A program made the position numbers and the translations under genes. DNA of 64,000 nucleotides from Ottelia alismoides (taxonomy: Eukaryota; Streptophyta; Magnoliopsida; Alismatales; Hydrocharitaceae): assembly GCA_037367405.1 (NCBI GenBank), contig JAZKJV010004148.1:2604501-2668500 (forward strand), given 5' to 3'. This document shows, one piece after another, positions 49,074 through 62,048 of the stretch (its first letter is position 1; each line of letters begins with the position of its first letter). The notes beneath the pieces are model-generated. The model was not told the DNA's origin. It did no database searches and worked only from the letters and a program-made list of their open reading frames with translations.

Positions 49074-49289
49074 TTAGTAACAATTTACTACTTCCATTGC
49101 ATGGCAGACATCTGGCTCTTGTACACATCTAGCATATACCCAGCTTCTCATAACTGATGCACAAGTGCAAGCAGTTCTAGCATTCACTTCCTCAACTCTT
49201 TGAGGTGCTATCCCTTTAGACAGGTCACTACCACATCTTAAGGGAAGGAAGCCTCTCTTGGAATCTTCCAGAAAATGGAATAAGTCCAA
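49074..49289 (-). pseudogene. Copia RT C-terminal/connection remnant (interior 2)
   Basis: A 71-codon open frame reading EDSKRGFLPLRCGSDLSKG, then QRVEEV, and SWVYARCVQEPDVCHAMEVV. It follows the copia consensus around the N-S-K-R-G-F-L-P motif, the proline-threonine-P-E-E stretch and the S-L-M-Y-A-x-x-C-T-R-P-D block, with many substitutions. In interior 1 only the first part survives (41264-41358) because of the deletion. Confidence 0.85.
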
Positions 49290-49819
49290 GGTGTATTACT
49301 AATGTGACGGTCCCAATACCCTCTCCTCTTTGCTTCTGAACGACTTCGGAACTAAGATCTAAGAGGTATCCTTGAAATCGTATCTCAAGGTATGAAACAA
49401 CCAAATTTTAAAACACTTATTATTATCCTTATATCATTCCAAATGATTAGAATAATATCTACATTTAGCACGATGAACACAATGGCACTCCCACTAAGCT
49501 TCACATGGTTCATCAAGATTCTATCTGAAATCATAACATTTATAATTTCATCAAATCTTATGTTCCAACTACAGGAAGCTTATTGGAGTCCAAAGATGGA
49601 ATTCTTCAGCTAGCACACCTTGCTTTCCTCAACCATAAAGCCCTGGGGCTACTTCATATGAATATCCACAGAGAGGTATTCATAGAGGAAAGCAATCTTG
49701 ACTCACATCATGAAGAAGTGATAGTCAAGTTGTGTAGCTACAGTTAGCAATATTCTGATGGGTTAAAGCAAGATCACTGGAGAGCAAGTCTCATCGCGAG
49801 CGATGTCTTCTCTTTGGTG

Positions 49820-50020
49820 TGTAGCTCATGACTACGAACCGTGCTTTCAAGGTCTCTACCTTCTCATCAGGTCCCCTCTTTCTCTTGAAGATCCATTTAC
49901 ACCTTAATGGGTCTGACCCATATAGGTGGATCCTCGAGGGTCCATATACAACTCTTGTATATGAAGTCTACATTAGACTTTATTGCTACCATCCATCTTC
50001 CCATGTCATGATCCTCAGGA
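49820..50020 (-). pseudogene. Copia RT N-terminal remnant (interior 2)
   Basis: Same sequence and the same frame breaks as 41885-42085, apart from a few substitutions; for example a stop after the RPIKV block is shared. This shows the coding region was dead before the unit was duplicated. Confidence 0.75.
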
Positions 50021-53000
50021 GCTTCATCACATGAAATCCGATCATCGTCAGATTTAACTGACACATGGAATCCATCCTTAAACTTATTTGAAGAGGTATT
50101 AATGTTTCATCTTTAATTATCTATTTAGTTTCCGGTTTCAGAAGGCTCATTATCATGTAAAGATTAAATGAGATCCTTTACTTCATTTTCATCTTGATTC
50201 TCAAGAGAGTCATCCTCCAAGAATCACATTCTCCGAGATGAGATCCTTTAAGAATCTCAAGGTCATAAAGTAGGTATACAATACCATCCTTTATTTTCCT
50301 AATGAAGCAGCACTCTCTAGTGCTAGATTCCAGCTTACATGCATGGAACCTTATTATGTATATAATGTAGTCTCTACTACATATATACCTTGGAAACTAA
50401 GAGATAATTATGCTAGGATTAATCATTGATTAAATCATGTCACACATGATCAATTGTATCTTCCTACAACTCCATTGAGTTAAGGTTTATTAGGAGGATT
50501 GAGATAGAAATGATATTCATATCTCCATAAGGTATTTCTTGAATTCATCTAATAGGTACATGCTACCTTGGTTAGATCAAATTCATTTTATCTTCCTTCA
50601 AACTTTGGTTCTAAACCAAAATTGTGAAATTTTTGAATATTTCAAAGTTTTCTAAGTGAAGAAAAGAAATCTCATATCAAATAATCACTAATAGATATCA
50701 CATATCCATAATATTTATTCTGATATAGATGATTCACATACATTAATATGTATGAGATCTTGAATACCTTAATCTTACACCTTTCCCAAGGAAGGGTGTA
50801 TTGGACATTTTACTTTGAATACAATATTCACAAGTATGTGAGATTTGAATCTTTAGACAATCTAAAGTTTCATGTCTTACCAATCCATTGATTTCATCAA
50901 CAGACATATGTCCAAAAATTGATGCCAGATCATTGTCAAATGATCTTTATCCTCCTATTGATCTTTTAAAGGTTTAATTTTCAGTATTAGAAATCTTAAT
51001 GAACCATTCAATAATTTTCTAATTTAATAGAGTCCACTAGATTTTAGATTACTATCTGAAATATTTCCATCATAACTCTTTATGATAGATTTATTACAGA
51101 ATTCATGTTTATATCCAACAATTAGAAATAAACAATGAGTGTATTCTAATATCTAGGTCATAGAGACATTCTCTAAGACTAAGGGCTCCCACTGAAAATA
51201 TGAAGTCTATTGATCTCATGGAAACTGTTGCAACACTTGCATCACTTTCAACATGGATGATCAATAAACCTTAAGATCAAATTTCTAATATTCTAATACA
51301 TATGCAACCAATTGCAAGTGTTATTAGAAGATTGAGATACAATTATTAGACTTTACCTTATCAAATAAGTAAGTCAATTTCAATGATTATATGTAGATTA
51401 TACTGATGCTCCATCCGAGTCCTTTTCTGAGGATTCTAGACAGACTTGATAGTCATACTATCAACACATCAACTTATTGCAGCATTGGCATTCATCCAAC
51501 TCTTTGGATGTCATATGGAAGTCACAGAAGTACAGTCAACTATTTGATTATACTTCTTGTCTGGGTCCAACCCATGCTTCCACTGTGCTCCCTTTATCTA
51601 TAAACAACCATTGCTTAAGATTAAGGATCTCTTATGTTAAAATCAAAAAAATTTCAATATAAGAGTATTTCAACATTTATACATGCTTCATTAAATTCAT
51701 ACAATATGAATATTATGAAGCTTCATGAATGACTAGAGTAAAGATAGTAGAATGATGACACTCATCACCTACATCCATCTAAACTCTTAAAGCATAGGTT
51801 CAGGTAGGTACTCAAACAATTTGAATACATTATCTCTAATAGAGCTACCATTCTACATGATGTAGAGAACCATGTCATTCATGATTAAATGTCAAGAGCA
51901 CATATGTATGCTAGAATATCTTTATTGATTTTATAAGGATTAATTTGATAATTACGATCATCATCGACATGTCACTTCAAAAGTACATTCGATAAGATCA
52001 AGACTTATAGAGACATACAAACCCTAGGGTTTTAGTCCTATTGTCTTATTAATTATCACTTCTCATTATTATGAGAAAAACTTGCACATTGCAGCCACAT
52101 ACATTATGTGTCCAATCGCAAGTACAATATCTGGATCAAGGGTCCAATCCATGATATTCTACTGGTTATTAATGAGTATAACATTAAGTGGGTTTAATGA
52201 AGGATTATCTGAAATAAGTAATTTGCATAAGGGTATATATTTATATATATACATGTTTTACTTTGATTTAGGAATTTTTATATCAAAGTTGTCTTGCCAT
52301 GTCAACAATGAAAGTTCATTCCCTTAATCACTTTCAATGTAAGAGATATACTTACCATTATATCTCAAGCAAGATCTGGGATCTCCTTCCTTATCTTTGT
52401 TGCATACCAATAATATGAGAACCTACAACTCGGATAAAAAGAAGCGGGAACACATTCCGCCTTGCAAGTCCAACTTGCATCTCCCAATTCGGTCTTTAAT
52501 ACCCGGGCCCACCACCCCTAAGGTGATGTTGACCCGTCATTAATTGAACCAACCGTCAACAGGAATACAACTCGCTATGCGCAATCCAATATCGCCCCAA
52601 TAATATGAGGACCCGATATTGGGGTCACTACGCATACGTCCTTACTCTTTCGAGAAGCGACGAGCCCGATCCAAATGGATCATATGCAGGAGCTGTCACT
52701 TCGGACAGGCGTCTCCTACATATAATATCTGGCAACGAAACTCTTCGCCTTGACGGGAGACCATGGATGTCACTTATGTGATCCTCCATATCTTATTCAA
52801 ATTAAATTAATTTCTATGAATCACATTCATATAATTAATTCTTCCAAGGGAATTATTAGCTCTAATCATATTAGAGTATTTTCAATTGGATATAATTAAC
52901 TTAATCATATTAAATTAATTATCAATCCAATTCAATCAATCAAACTTAATTTTATGCTTGAATATATATGATATTATTCTCAAAGTACGTATTAATTCGA

Positions 53001-53920
53001 ATTTTAATAATTAGAAAAATACATCATAATCCCTCGGACATTATCCCGGCCCTACCCGCTGTCATGGCCAGTACCGACGGGAGTGGGGCGGACCACATAC
53101 GTTGCAACCCGCTGACCAGCGATCCCCGACTAGACACCATATCCACCTCGGGAAAGGATAATGCCAAATTGATTATTTTGTACTTGAGATGGTCATCGGT
53201 TCTTCAACCGAAATTATACCATATAGTAATCAAAACAATTTTGATTATAAGGAAATTTGCTAGACAAATTCCCAAGTCCTATTCAAGCAAGAAGTTTGAT
53301 GATTGTAATTCCAATTAAGGTTTAGATCAAATCTAATCAACTAATTGGTTGGGGCCAAGTCAATTAGGCAAATAATCATGTTTCAATATTTCACAAATAT
53401 TTTTCAAGATTATTTCACGAAATTAACAATTAATTTCACTAATTGACAATCACTTGGTTCTAGATTAGGAAAGCAATTTCAGCAGTGACCCCTACTTACT
53501 AAAATTGGCATATCTCAATCATATTAAATCCAAATTAAGCAAAGTCAATTTCTAAAGTTTGCTAATTTGATTTAGGACAGAACCTAAGTGATGTTTCACG
53601 CATTTCGAGGCAAGTCTAAACAGTAATTAACATTTTAATCACGTTCAGATTCACAGTTCCCGCAACAGTGCATACATGTCCATTAAAATGACCATATCTA
53701 GAGCATACGAAATCCGATTTACGCAAACTCAGATCCTATGATTTCCTTATTTAATGGGGAACAAAATCCAAGTGCTATTTTTGTGTTTAAACAATTTAAA
53801 CAGGGCCGAAAAATTACACTAAACAGATCTGCGAAAATGAAATGCGATAAAACTTTCGCAACCTTAACGAACCCAAATCGTCCTCGGTTAGCGAATCATA
53901 TTCGAAACCGTCGACCTAAG

Positions 53921-53932
53921 GCTTTGATACCA
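53921..53932 (-). other. Copia primer binding site, interior 2
   Basis: Minus strand TGGTATCAAAGC beside LTR 3, which is the true 5' LTR of the array. Confidence 0.9.
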
Positions 53933-53934
53933 CT

Positions 53935-56538
53935 TGAAGGATATGGTTAGATCCTCAAGCGCATCACGGAAGCGTGTTCGTCGTATCGAATACGACGAGG
54001 AGCGACTAGTCGCACTAGTTGCTCGATGCAGCGGAATTTAAAAAATTTTCTCACGACGAAACCACATGATCCAAGAACACTTCTCGGATCGTTTCGTCTA
54101 AACCACAAACAAGTAATTAGGATTACCTCTTGAAGCGTGGTTGCGATCAAGTCTCTAAACGAAGAGACCTCCTGTCTCAAGTCCGATCCGACGGAGGAGA
54201 CGCTTGCGAGCGCGGGGATGAACCGCGTGCTTCTCACAATCCATGTTGATGATCCAGGCGGCGGATCTCCTGATCTCGACAGACGAGATCCGACGTCTTC
54301 TTCACGAGTGAGGCGCACCGAAGGAGACGGAGATCCACGAGCAGACGAACGGGCAGCATAACGACGATGCCGCGGCGATGGAGAACCTCTCTAGGTCATC
54401 CATGGTGGACGACCACATGAGAGGGAGAGAGAGGGCTGTCGAGTAGAGAGAAAAGAGAGAGAGATGCTTCTCAAGCATTGTATGTAAAATAGAGAGCATG
54501 GTATGCCTCTCTATTTATAGGGTTTTGGGATCCATGGATCTCAATCCATGTGACATATAAAATCAATGGATGAGATTGATTTATGTCAATCCAATGGTCA
54601 AGATTGTTGTTGGTAAAAAACAACAACTTGTGATTTAATTTTGATAAAATATATTTGATAAATCAAATAAATATTAATACCAAATTAAATCAATCAAATA
54701 AGGAGAGAAAATACAAAGGAGATCAACCTTCCCCTTTAGAGGGCAATCTCATGGATTCCCATGAGATTGCACATCTCCTTGATTTTCTCTCTACTTATTT
54801 TCCAACGACTATTTGTTGGGATTTTTATTCACCAAAATAATTCTCAATTAAATTTGGGAATATTGCAATCTTGACAGTGGAATATTGTGAATCATATTCA
54901 CAACCCAAAACAAAATATAATTTACATTGTCAATTAATTACACAATGTGTATCCAATACACATAATAATTAATCAACACATATAAATTATAATTAGCTCT
55001 CTCTAATACATTATAAATCACATTTATAATATATTATGAATAATTGGATATTACTATCCACATTATTCTTATCCATAATAATTAAATTACATTTAATTAT
55101 ATTGGATAACTTATTCTCATGTGCTCAAATAATACGAATCACATTCACATTATTTACATCTTTGATAATCAAATCACATTTAATTATCTAAGATAACTCT
55201 CCTTATAATATGAATCAAATTCATATTATTCATGATAATTAAATCACATTTAATTATCTATTTTCTCAATGCTCGGATACATATATCAACAATAGAATTA
55301 TCCATGAACTCTTTCAAGGATAATGCGTTTTCTCCGCGAATACTTGGAGATAAGGACAGGGCGATTGTATTGTTCCATGTATAGTGACATGGATATTGAG
55401 ATCACATCTCAAATCCAGATCTCGGGCCTCCCATAGATGCTTGATTAAATCAAGACCGCAAATCTAATCTTCTCATTGAATCTGAATCACATTCAGATTA
55501 ATGTCCAACTTTTGGACTAAGATTAGATCACTTCTCTACTGAGAGGAGTCACTAAAATCCAGACCCGTTTCATCACTCCCTAGGAATGGAAGCGTCATGG
55601 TTATACAACCGTTTATGATCACATCACCCTCAGGCATTCCCAATACCTGTACATCCTCCATACTGGAAGACTCAGAATAAACCCGAAGTATTAGATCAAC
55701 TTTACACTGTCTACTTCAGGGCTTTATCAGTAAGTTTCTCATTCGATCATTAGAAGTCGGTATCGATCATATACTTTCCAAAAGTATATATCATACCTAG
55801 GTCTTGATCATATACTTTCCAAAAGTATATATCAAACCTACAAATTTAGTCAAGCTTCTAAAGCGAGACGACCTTGCGCATGGAATTTGATTCTTCCAAA
55901 TATCCCATGAGTGAGCTCATGTCTTCCGGTTCAGTAACTGAACCTGTATGATTCCTTTGAGAGATCGTATTACTCATATGCCCTTATATGCACACTAGCG
56001 CGCCGGTGTATAGACCTTGATTAGGTCATCAACCTATTGGTCTGCCAAATGTACATACTCAAACATATAGTAACACATCTGTCTCTGGTCAGAGGATGCG
56101 TGCCTGTATCGTGACAGCATACGATATAGGACTTTGGTTATCTCGATCTCGTTAAGTCAACTCTTTGACCTAACTAATCTGACACCTCCGAATCTCTATT
56201 CCTATGCAGAGGACCTGCATCAAGAGGTCGGTCAGATATCAGCCTAAATGAGATAGGATTGCCATTTCCTACTCAGGCTGGAGATCATCTCTTAACAATC
56301 ATTTGACGGTGCTTGATGAGTCCTCAATCTAACTCATTAGATATTCATCCAAGCACCAGCCTCTATGATTCAATAATTGAATCAACAGCTGTATGATCAT
56401 TAAGATGGCCATGGTACATAACCCTAATTGTACTAAGGGACCTATTATGCAAATTATGTACTCTTTATTTCAGATTAAGGAGTGAATTGCAATAACATTT
56501 ATTGCATAATGGCTCGCCGTGGGCTCGCATGTCCAACA
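53935..56538 (-). repeat. Copia LTR 3 (5' terminal copy)
   Basis: 2604 bases, the same length as LTR 2. The right edge CATGTCCAACA is followed by the target duplication AAGAG. In one of the hairpin loops TCACA is changed to TTACA (near 55090). Confidence 0.95.
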
Positions 56539-56543
56539 AAGAG
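56539..56543. other. Target site duplication, right of copia array
   Basis: AAGAG, identical to 39050-39054. Confidence 0.9.
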
Positions 56544-57665
56544 GAGGAAAGGGAAGTTGGAGAAGAGATGGAGAAGATGGAGGAGGTGGTGATAGTGGTG
56601 GCTTGGAGTGGAAGACAAGTAAGGGAGAAGAGGTAAAAGAGGGATAAAATAAATAAAATAATAAAATAAAATAGTAGGCTACTAAAAATAATTAAAATAA
56701 TAATAATAATATAATAATAATAAATCCGAAAATAATAAAATAAATCAGAAAAAAATAAAAAAAATGGGGTGACATGTGGCGGCTCCAGGAGCTGCCACAT
56801 GTCGCTCTTAGAAAATTCAAAAATAAAATATAAAGAAAAATCGAAAAGAAATAACAAAAAGGGTTAAATCAAAAAGTGGTCAACACGAAAGTTACTCGTC
56901 TCGATGAGATCTACAACTTTCATGAGGGGCTGAAAATCAAAAGAAAGCATCTGTAAAAAAAAATATTTTTGGGTTGTACCTTATAGATATAAAATACCGC
57001 ATTTTATCTTTTGTAATTTTTTTGTCATTTTGAAATAACAGAAAAATAAAAATAAAGTTAGAAAAATATAAAAAGGACTATTTACAACTTAATCTAATTT
57101 TTTTAGATTTTTAATAATTAAGATAATAAAAGTATAAAATACATGGGTAAAAAGGTCAATATGTACAATACACAAAGGGGCCCAAAACCCAAGTTTTGCA
57201 TACAAGCTCCGATTTTAATGAAATTGGTCTTGTTTCGAAGGTCTCTGAATGTATATTACTTTAAAAGTGAATAGATCTAAATCAGACACTATATGAGAGA
57301 GATATGCGCATTTTAAGCTCCTAATTTCAAACTTGGATTGGGGTTTTATTGGTCAATTTTATAAGTTAGTATTTTTTTGATATTTTCTTTAATTAGTGTT
57401 AATAATATATACACTATGGAGTTGATTTTATTGGATTTGGAGTTAGTATGAAATATATACAAATAAGGTATTTTAGCTAATATACAGGTTAATATTTACA
57501 AGTGAAATTGGCTTTTTATTTAATGCAAATATGAGTGATAAAATACAGATATTATGCTTGCATGCGTGAATGCTAATTATGCAAGATAAGGGGAAATATG
57601 CAGCTATTTACTCGGGAACAAAGATCTATTTTCAACTTTTAGAGTGATGAATCACAGATTCATCA
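56544..57665 (-). repeat. Shared A/B LTR, right part (U3)
   Basis: Continues the LTR interrupted at 39054; together the two parts give about 3.53 kb. Ends GATTCATCA at 57665, directly followed by the purine tract of element B. Holds the U3 with the G-box palindrome at 56771-56803. Confidence 0.9.
56771..56803. promoter_or_regulatory. G-box-like palindrome in A/B LTR U3
   Basis: 16-bp arms with one mismatch around a single base; outer parts GACATGTGGC and GCCACATGTC. Compared with 4387-4419 both arms carry the matching change, so the palindrome is kept while the CACGTG cores are lost. Confidence 0.6.
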
Positions 57666-59458
57666 ACCCCCTATACTTAAACCTTGCTCGTCCCCGAGCA
57701 ACTAAAATGAAATGCAAAAAGTGAAATGAGATTGGGTTCCATACCAAGGTCATGAACAAAAGTTGAAAATTGAGCTTAACTCGACCTTTGGATTAATTGT
57801 GTGGCGGAACCTTATTGGAATCTGAATTTAAGACCTAACAGACTTCAAGTTCCACAAGTCTTCTATTCAAGACGCCTCAACAGTCAGGTTAGAACAAATC
57901 CTCAAACGTAAATTTCTGATGACTATTATTCATACTTGTACTGTGTAAGTGAAATGTAACTCTCCACATCAGAAATGGCTCAGAACCAGCCTCCTCTAAC
58001 AAGGTAACTCTAATTACCCAGTCCAGTAACTCTTTCCTCGAGGAGCGGGGTATTCCCCTCTAAGTTCAAGTGCGACCAGCTCAAGAGGAGGGGTGGAGAA
58101 AAGAATGGACGGTAGCCAGTGTAGCTACCTATCTCGGGATGCATGACCAGTGTAGCCAAGTCATCCAGCTGCAGACTTCTTGCTAATATACATACTCTGA
58201 CAGGTATTTTATTTTCACTTAGACCTGTGTGATTTTTTTGGAGTTTTTGCATTTTTTTCTTTTTTTGAACTATATACAAGGTGCAGCATGTACATCAGGA
58301 GTTTTTCCTCTTGATCCAGTAGATTGTCACTCTTTTGAAGCATTATTACAACCCACAGCATCCCGTCCTTGGATGTCAACACCACCAGATTAGGTTGAGA
58401 TGCACTACCGTCCCTAGAGGAGGATGGATGTTTCCACCCGTGTGCTACTCCGAGCTAAAGGATTCTACCTCCTCACCACCTCATCAATGAAGAGCTACGT
58501 GCATAGTGCTTGTCCAAGTTAGGTCACTGTCTATAAGAATCATGCGTGTGCACGAGATATTTTACGTAGACTAATCAAGATGACATGTGAACATAGACTT
58601 GCGGACTCAAAGAATTAAGTCACTTGATCTGAGAAATCTTAACTCCAGTTCCTATAAGGTTCCTCTTAAATTAGGTGGACTAAGGTCAAATCAAGTCCTT
58701 CCTCAACATCTACTCATAACTTGGTTCAGAACCCACTAGCTTTTCACCTTGCATATGCAAGATATGCAGATGAGATGCAGATGACATGCTATGTAGATGA
58801 ATGAAATGCAAGACTCTTTTTTTTTGAATGCAAGGATGATATGCAAGAGTAAATAAAAAGCCTATTTTTTTTTGTTTTTTTTGTTTTTTTCAAAACTTTG
58901 GTAAACCTCTTATGTTATAACAATTTACAAGAGTTTATAAATATTATACAAGTGTTATACCATATACAAGTATACAATTTTTTCAATTTTTACGAAAGTT
59001 TTACAAGTATTATACAATATTTTTTAATTTTTACCCACCCGTAATTATTGCAAAATATATACAAAAATACGCGAGAGTAAGAGCAATGGCTAAAGTATAT
59101 ATGTAATATATACACGCCTCCCTATACTTAGCGTGTGCTATGTCCTCAGAGCACGAAAAGAGAGGAAAAAGACATAGCTTGTGCTAAGCGTAGGAGAGGT
59201 AACATAACAAAAATTATAGAAGTCGCTCTGCCCTCTATACTTAGGCTCTAGCAGCCTAAGTGTAGAAGAAGATCAAAAATGGGGCAGGCGAGGTTAAGGG
59301 GGGAAATGGAGGAGTATATACACGGCGGGCATCGGTCCCCCCTATACTTAGGCTCTTGTTAGCCTAAGTATAGGACAGGAATGAGTGTGAGAACCGATGA
59401 GATCTAGAGAATATATAATGAATGGTGAAGAGACTCGGGTCACTCACCCCCCCCCCCC
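57666..59458 (-). other. 3' untranslated region of element B
   Basis: Directly beside the LTR is the purine tract (minus TTTAAGTATAGGGGGT), preceded by a hairpin TTGCTCG/CGAGCAA (57684-57701) typical of Athila/Tat elements. Further upstream in the sense direction are four hairpin/purine modules (59100-59490). No env-like frame is visible; the 58279-58010 frame has no recognisable domain. Confidence 0.8.
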
Positions 59459-59490
59459 ATACTTAGGATCTGATCATCCTGAGTATAGCC
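59100..59490 (-). repeat. Four hairpin/purine-tract modules (element B)
   Basis: Inverted repeats: about 59459-59489 (ATACTTAGGAT/ATCCTGAGTAT) with a run of 12 C at 59447-59458 (G on the sense strand); about 59338-59375 (perfect 14-bp arms CCTATACTTAGGCT/AGCCTAAGTATAGG); about 59233-59265; and a longer-loop module at about 59107-59192. Same number, order and tract sequence as in element C (31253-31676). Confidence 0.75.
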
Positions 59491-62048
59491 ATAAAATAAA
59501 ATGATATGGATCCGGGGCGAGTGATTCGAATCACTGGGAAGGGAGGGAAAATATATACAAGGAGAATTGAGAATATACATGGATCAAGAAGGTTTGTGAG
59601 AACCTTCTTGCGGGATCGAGGAGGTGTGTAATATACAAGTGTGTCGTTGTCGGAATCGTCCTCAGATGAATAGTAGTGAGGTGAAGGGATCGTCCAACGT
59701 AGGTCGACACACGATTGCTTACTTAGATAAGGCTTGAGAACAACTGAACTGAGCTCACTCATATAAATCACCTTTTCCGGACCCGATGAGGATTCCTCTG
59801 ATAATTCCTTCTACGGAATGTTGAAGGAAATTTTCTTAGTCGATTTTCTAGAACCTGAATCATTGAGAGGGAGATGAGAGCGACACGCCTTGAGAGGTTC
59901 GGGGGAACATCTCGAGTAATCAATTGTCGAGTTCCTCTCACTAGATAGACGACTAGAAGAGGGAGCAACCGTGTTTTTATGTGGAGTCAATTTAGTCTTG
60001 GTTGTTTCCTTTGAAGGTCCAGGATGTGGTGCAGTGCTGACCATGGGTTTCTCATCAGACGAGTCACTATATAGATTAGAATATTCTTGAAGGGTCAGCA
60101 CACATCTCAAGAAGGTGCCAGTGATCTCAGTTGACTTGACATTATTGGGCTCTTGTGTCGGATCATCGAAATGATCAAGGCAATCCACAAAGGTCGTGTC
60201 TGACTCAATGATAGCTTCTTGTCGTGAGTCCTCCTTAGAAGCTGTCACGGTGGTGGTGCAAGCAGTTGATGAAGTGGAGGTGTGGGGAGTCTCTGTTCCA
60301 CCGATCGTCCAGACAGTCGGTCTCTCAGGTGTAGCAAAGAGGTGGGACTCATCGACCTCTCGACTGTCACGACTGTCAGCGGATGTGTGGGTCACCTTAG
60401 ATTAAAGTGTATCAAAGAGTGGGTGAGGTCTAAGCGCTCCCAATGCTGAAAAATCAATCTCCCGAGTCTCACAATCTATAGTCGCCTTAGACAAGGCTAA
60501 GAATGGCTTCCCAAGAATAATCGGAGACTGGGTAAACTCTCCTTGGTGCTCGATGTCAATGATCGTGAAGTCCACCTGGAGTAGAGCACCTTAGAAAGTA
60601 ACGATGACTGAAATGTTTCCTCTCGACTGTTTAATAGATCGATCAATCAACAAAACGATCTCTCTTGACTTTCTGATTGGCCTGAGTTTGAGCTTGTCAA
60701 ACACAGTGGTCGGGAGGATATTTATCGGTGAGTCATCATCGATTCTCGCATGGGTAAAGATGGTGTCTTTGATTTCATACTCAACTCGGGGCAACCGCTT
60801 CACTCTGCGGCTCTTGGTCTTTCTCCCCATCACCAAGGAGGTGGCCATAGACACTTTGTGTCTTTTAGTCCTTGTTCTCTTATTACCCGACCTCTTAGGC
60901 ATCAATTTACTTCTCACAAATCGTTTGAGGTTGAGAAAGTGATCTACAGCCTTTATTAAGGGAAGATTAAAAATCATCTTCATCGAGTGCTTCCCTTAGG
61001 GCAGGATCCAATTTTTTTAGGTCCTTTTCATTTTCATTTTTTATGTAATTTTTTGGTTTTTCAATTTTTTTGATGTTTTAGTAGATGAATGATCAGACTC
61101 TGGATTGGAAGGCAAGGGGTTAGTAGAAAAGGGAGATAGAATTGTCTCCAGCTGTACACAATGTATGGGTTCCCTAATGCTCGCTCGATTTTCACATCAG
61201 ATCTACTTACTTCCTTCTCCACTTTCATACTCTGGCTGGAAGAAATTGAATGCAATATTTCCATGACATCTCTCAACTTGTTACCGAATGTTTCATTTTT
61301 CTTAATAAGTCTGGAAATGTCATCCTCTAAAATATTCTCATGACGAATCATGGGAGAGTTCTGCTCAATTGGAGGAGACTGCTGAAATGTTGGGGTCTCA
61401 TACTCAACATACCTAGACTCTGCATGTAATGATGGGTCGAGTATGGACCATCCAAATGGCAAATATTGGTCGGAGCCTCATATGATGAAACGGGGACTGA
61501 TAAGTCTAGCTCATGAGTCCAATCTTGTGAATGTATAGTCTCTTCGAATGAAGGCTGGTTAATGGAAGCTTGATCACTAAAGTCAATCGAGTCTGGGAAA
61601 TCATGACATGCAAGCCTCTCCATTCGGGTTGTTCGATCGACAATGTTATGCCCCAAGGTAAAGTCGAGATGTGTACATGTAAATTGTCGTTTGGTCCCTA
61701 CTTGAGGTGAGAATGGGGGCATATAATTTTGCCAATCATTTGTCTCAGCAGTGGCTTGCTCTTCATTAATTCTTTGATTCCTGCAAGCTCTCGAGAATAA
61801 GTATAGTCATCCCAAGATGGATGTGGATCCGGAGTGTTAGAATATGGAGTAGGAGAGAAATGCGAAGAAATGGAGAAGTCAGTCGAAGTTCTGACTTCAT
61901 AATCGGGTTGAGGTGGAACCGACCACGTATAAGGGTCTCCCATGGATGGCGGAAGATACATGGAAGAATGAGAAGGTGAAGATGATCGATATATGGTCGA
62001 TGAGGAATGACCAAAGGTTTCAGGGTATGCAGACCAATATCCCAACAT
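59463..62048 (-). pseudogene. Gag C-terminus/protease-like frame (element B)
   Basis: Same organisation as in element A. Starts MLGYWSAYPETFGHSS at 62048; a frameshift near 61710 is private to B; the frameshift near 61470 and the stop before GALLQVDF near 60594 are shared with A. The protease active site reads IDDDSPINILP as in A. The Ser/Thr/Asp-rich tail ends near 59500. Confidence 0.75.

Larger units (their letters stand above)
48606..53934 (-). mobile_element. Copia interior 2, degenerate but full length
   Basis: 5.3 kb between LTR 2 and LTR 3. It has a purine tract and a primer site at its two ends and remnants of integrase (about 50690-50930) and RT (49820-50020, 49074-49289). Stops and frameshifts are spread throughout. 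Region 51000-53900 shows nothing recognisable. Confidence 0.9.
39055..56538 (-). mobile_element. Ty1/copia array: three LTRs, two interiors
   Basis: LTRs at 39055-41263 (truncated), 46002-48605 and 53935-56538; interiors at 41264-46001 and 48606-53934. Minus-strand orientation follows from the primer sites (TGGTATCAAAGC), the purine tract beside 48605 and the RT remnants. The repeat period is 7933 bases; the left unit is shorter by about 987 bases through one deletion. Outer flanks are a perfect 5-bp duplication. The 2.6-kb LTR is long for copia and may point to an Angela/Tork-like group; the clade is uncertain. Confidence 0.95.

Noticed and set aside
53947..54318. 123-codon open frame repeated in the copia LTRs (also 46014-46385)
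   Set aside because: Present because the LTR is repeated; no domain is recognisable, the copy at 39158-39439 is interrupted by a 1-base difference, and it lies in the R/U5 region.
59447..59458. Run of 12 C as a sequencing artefact or quadruplex
   Set aside because: It occupies the position of the G-rich tract that follows a hairpin module on the sense strand in element C, so it is a lengthened purine tract; a length error cannot be excluded.
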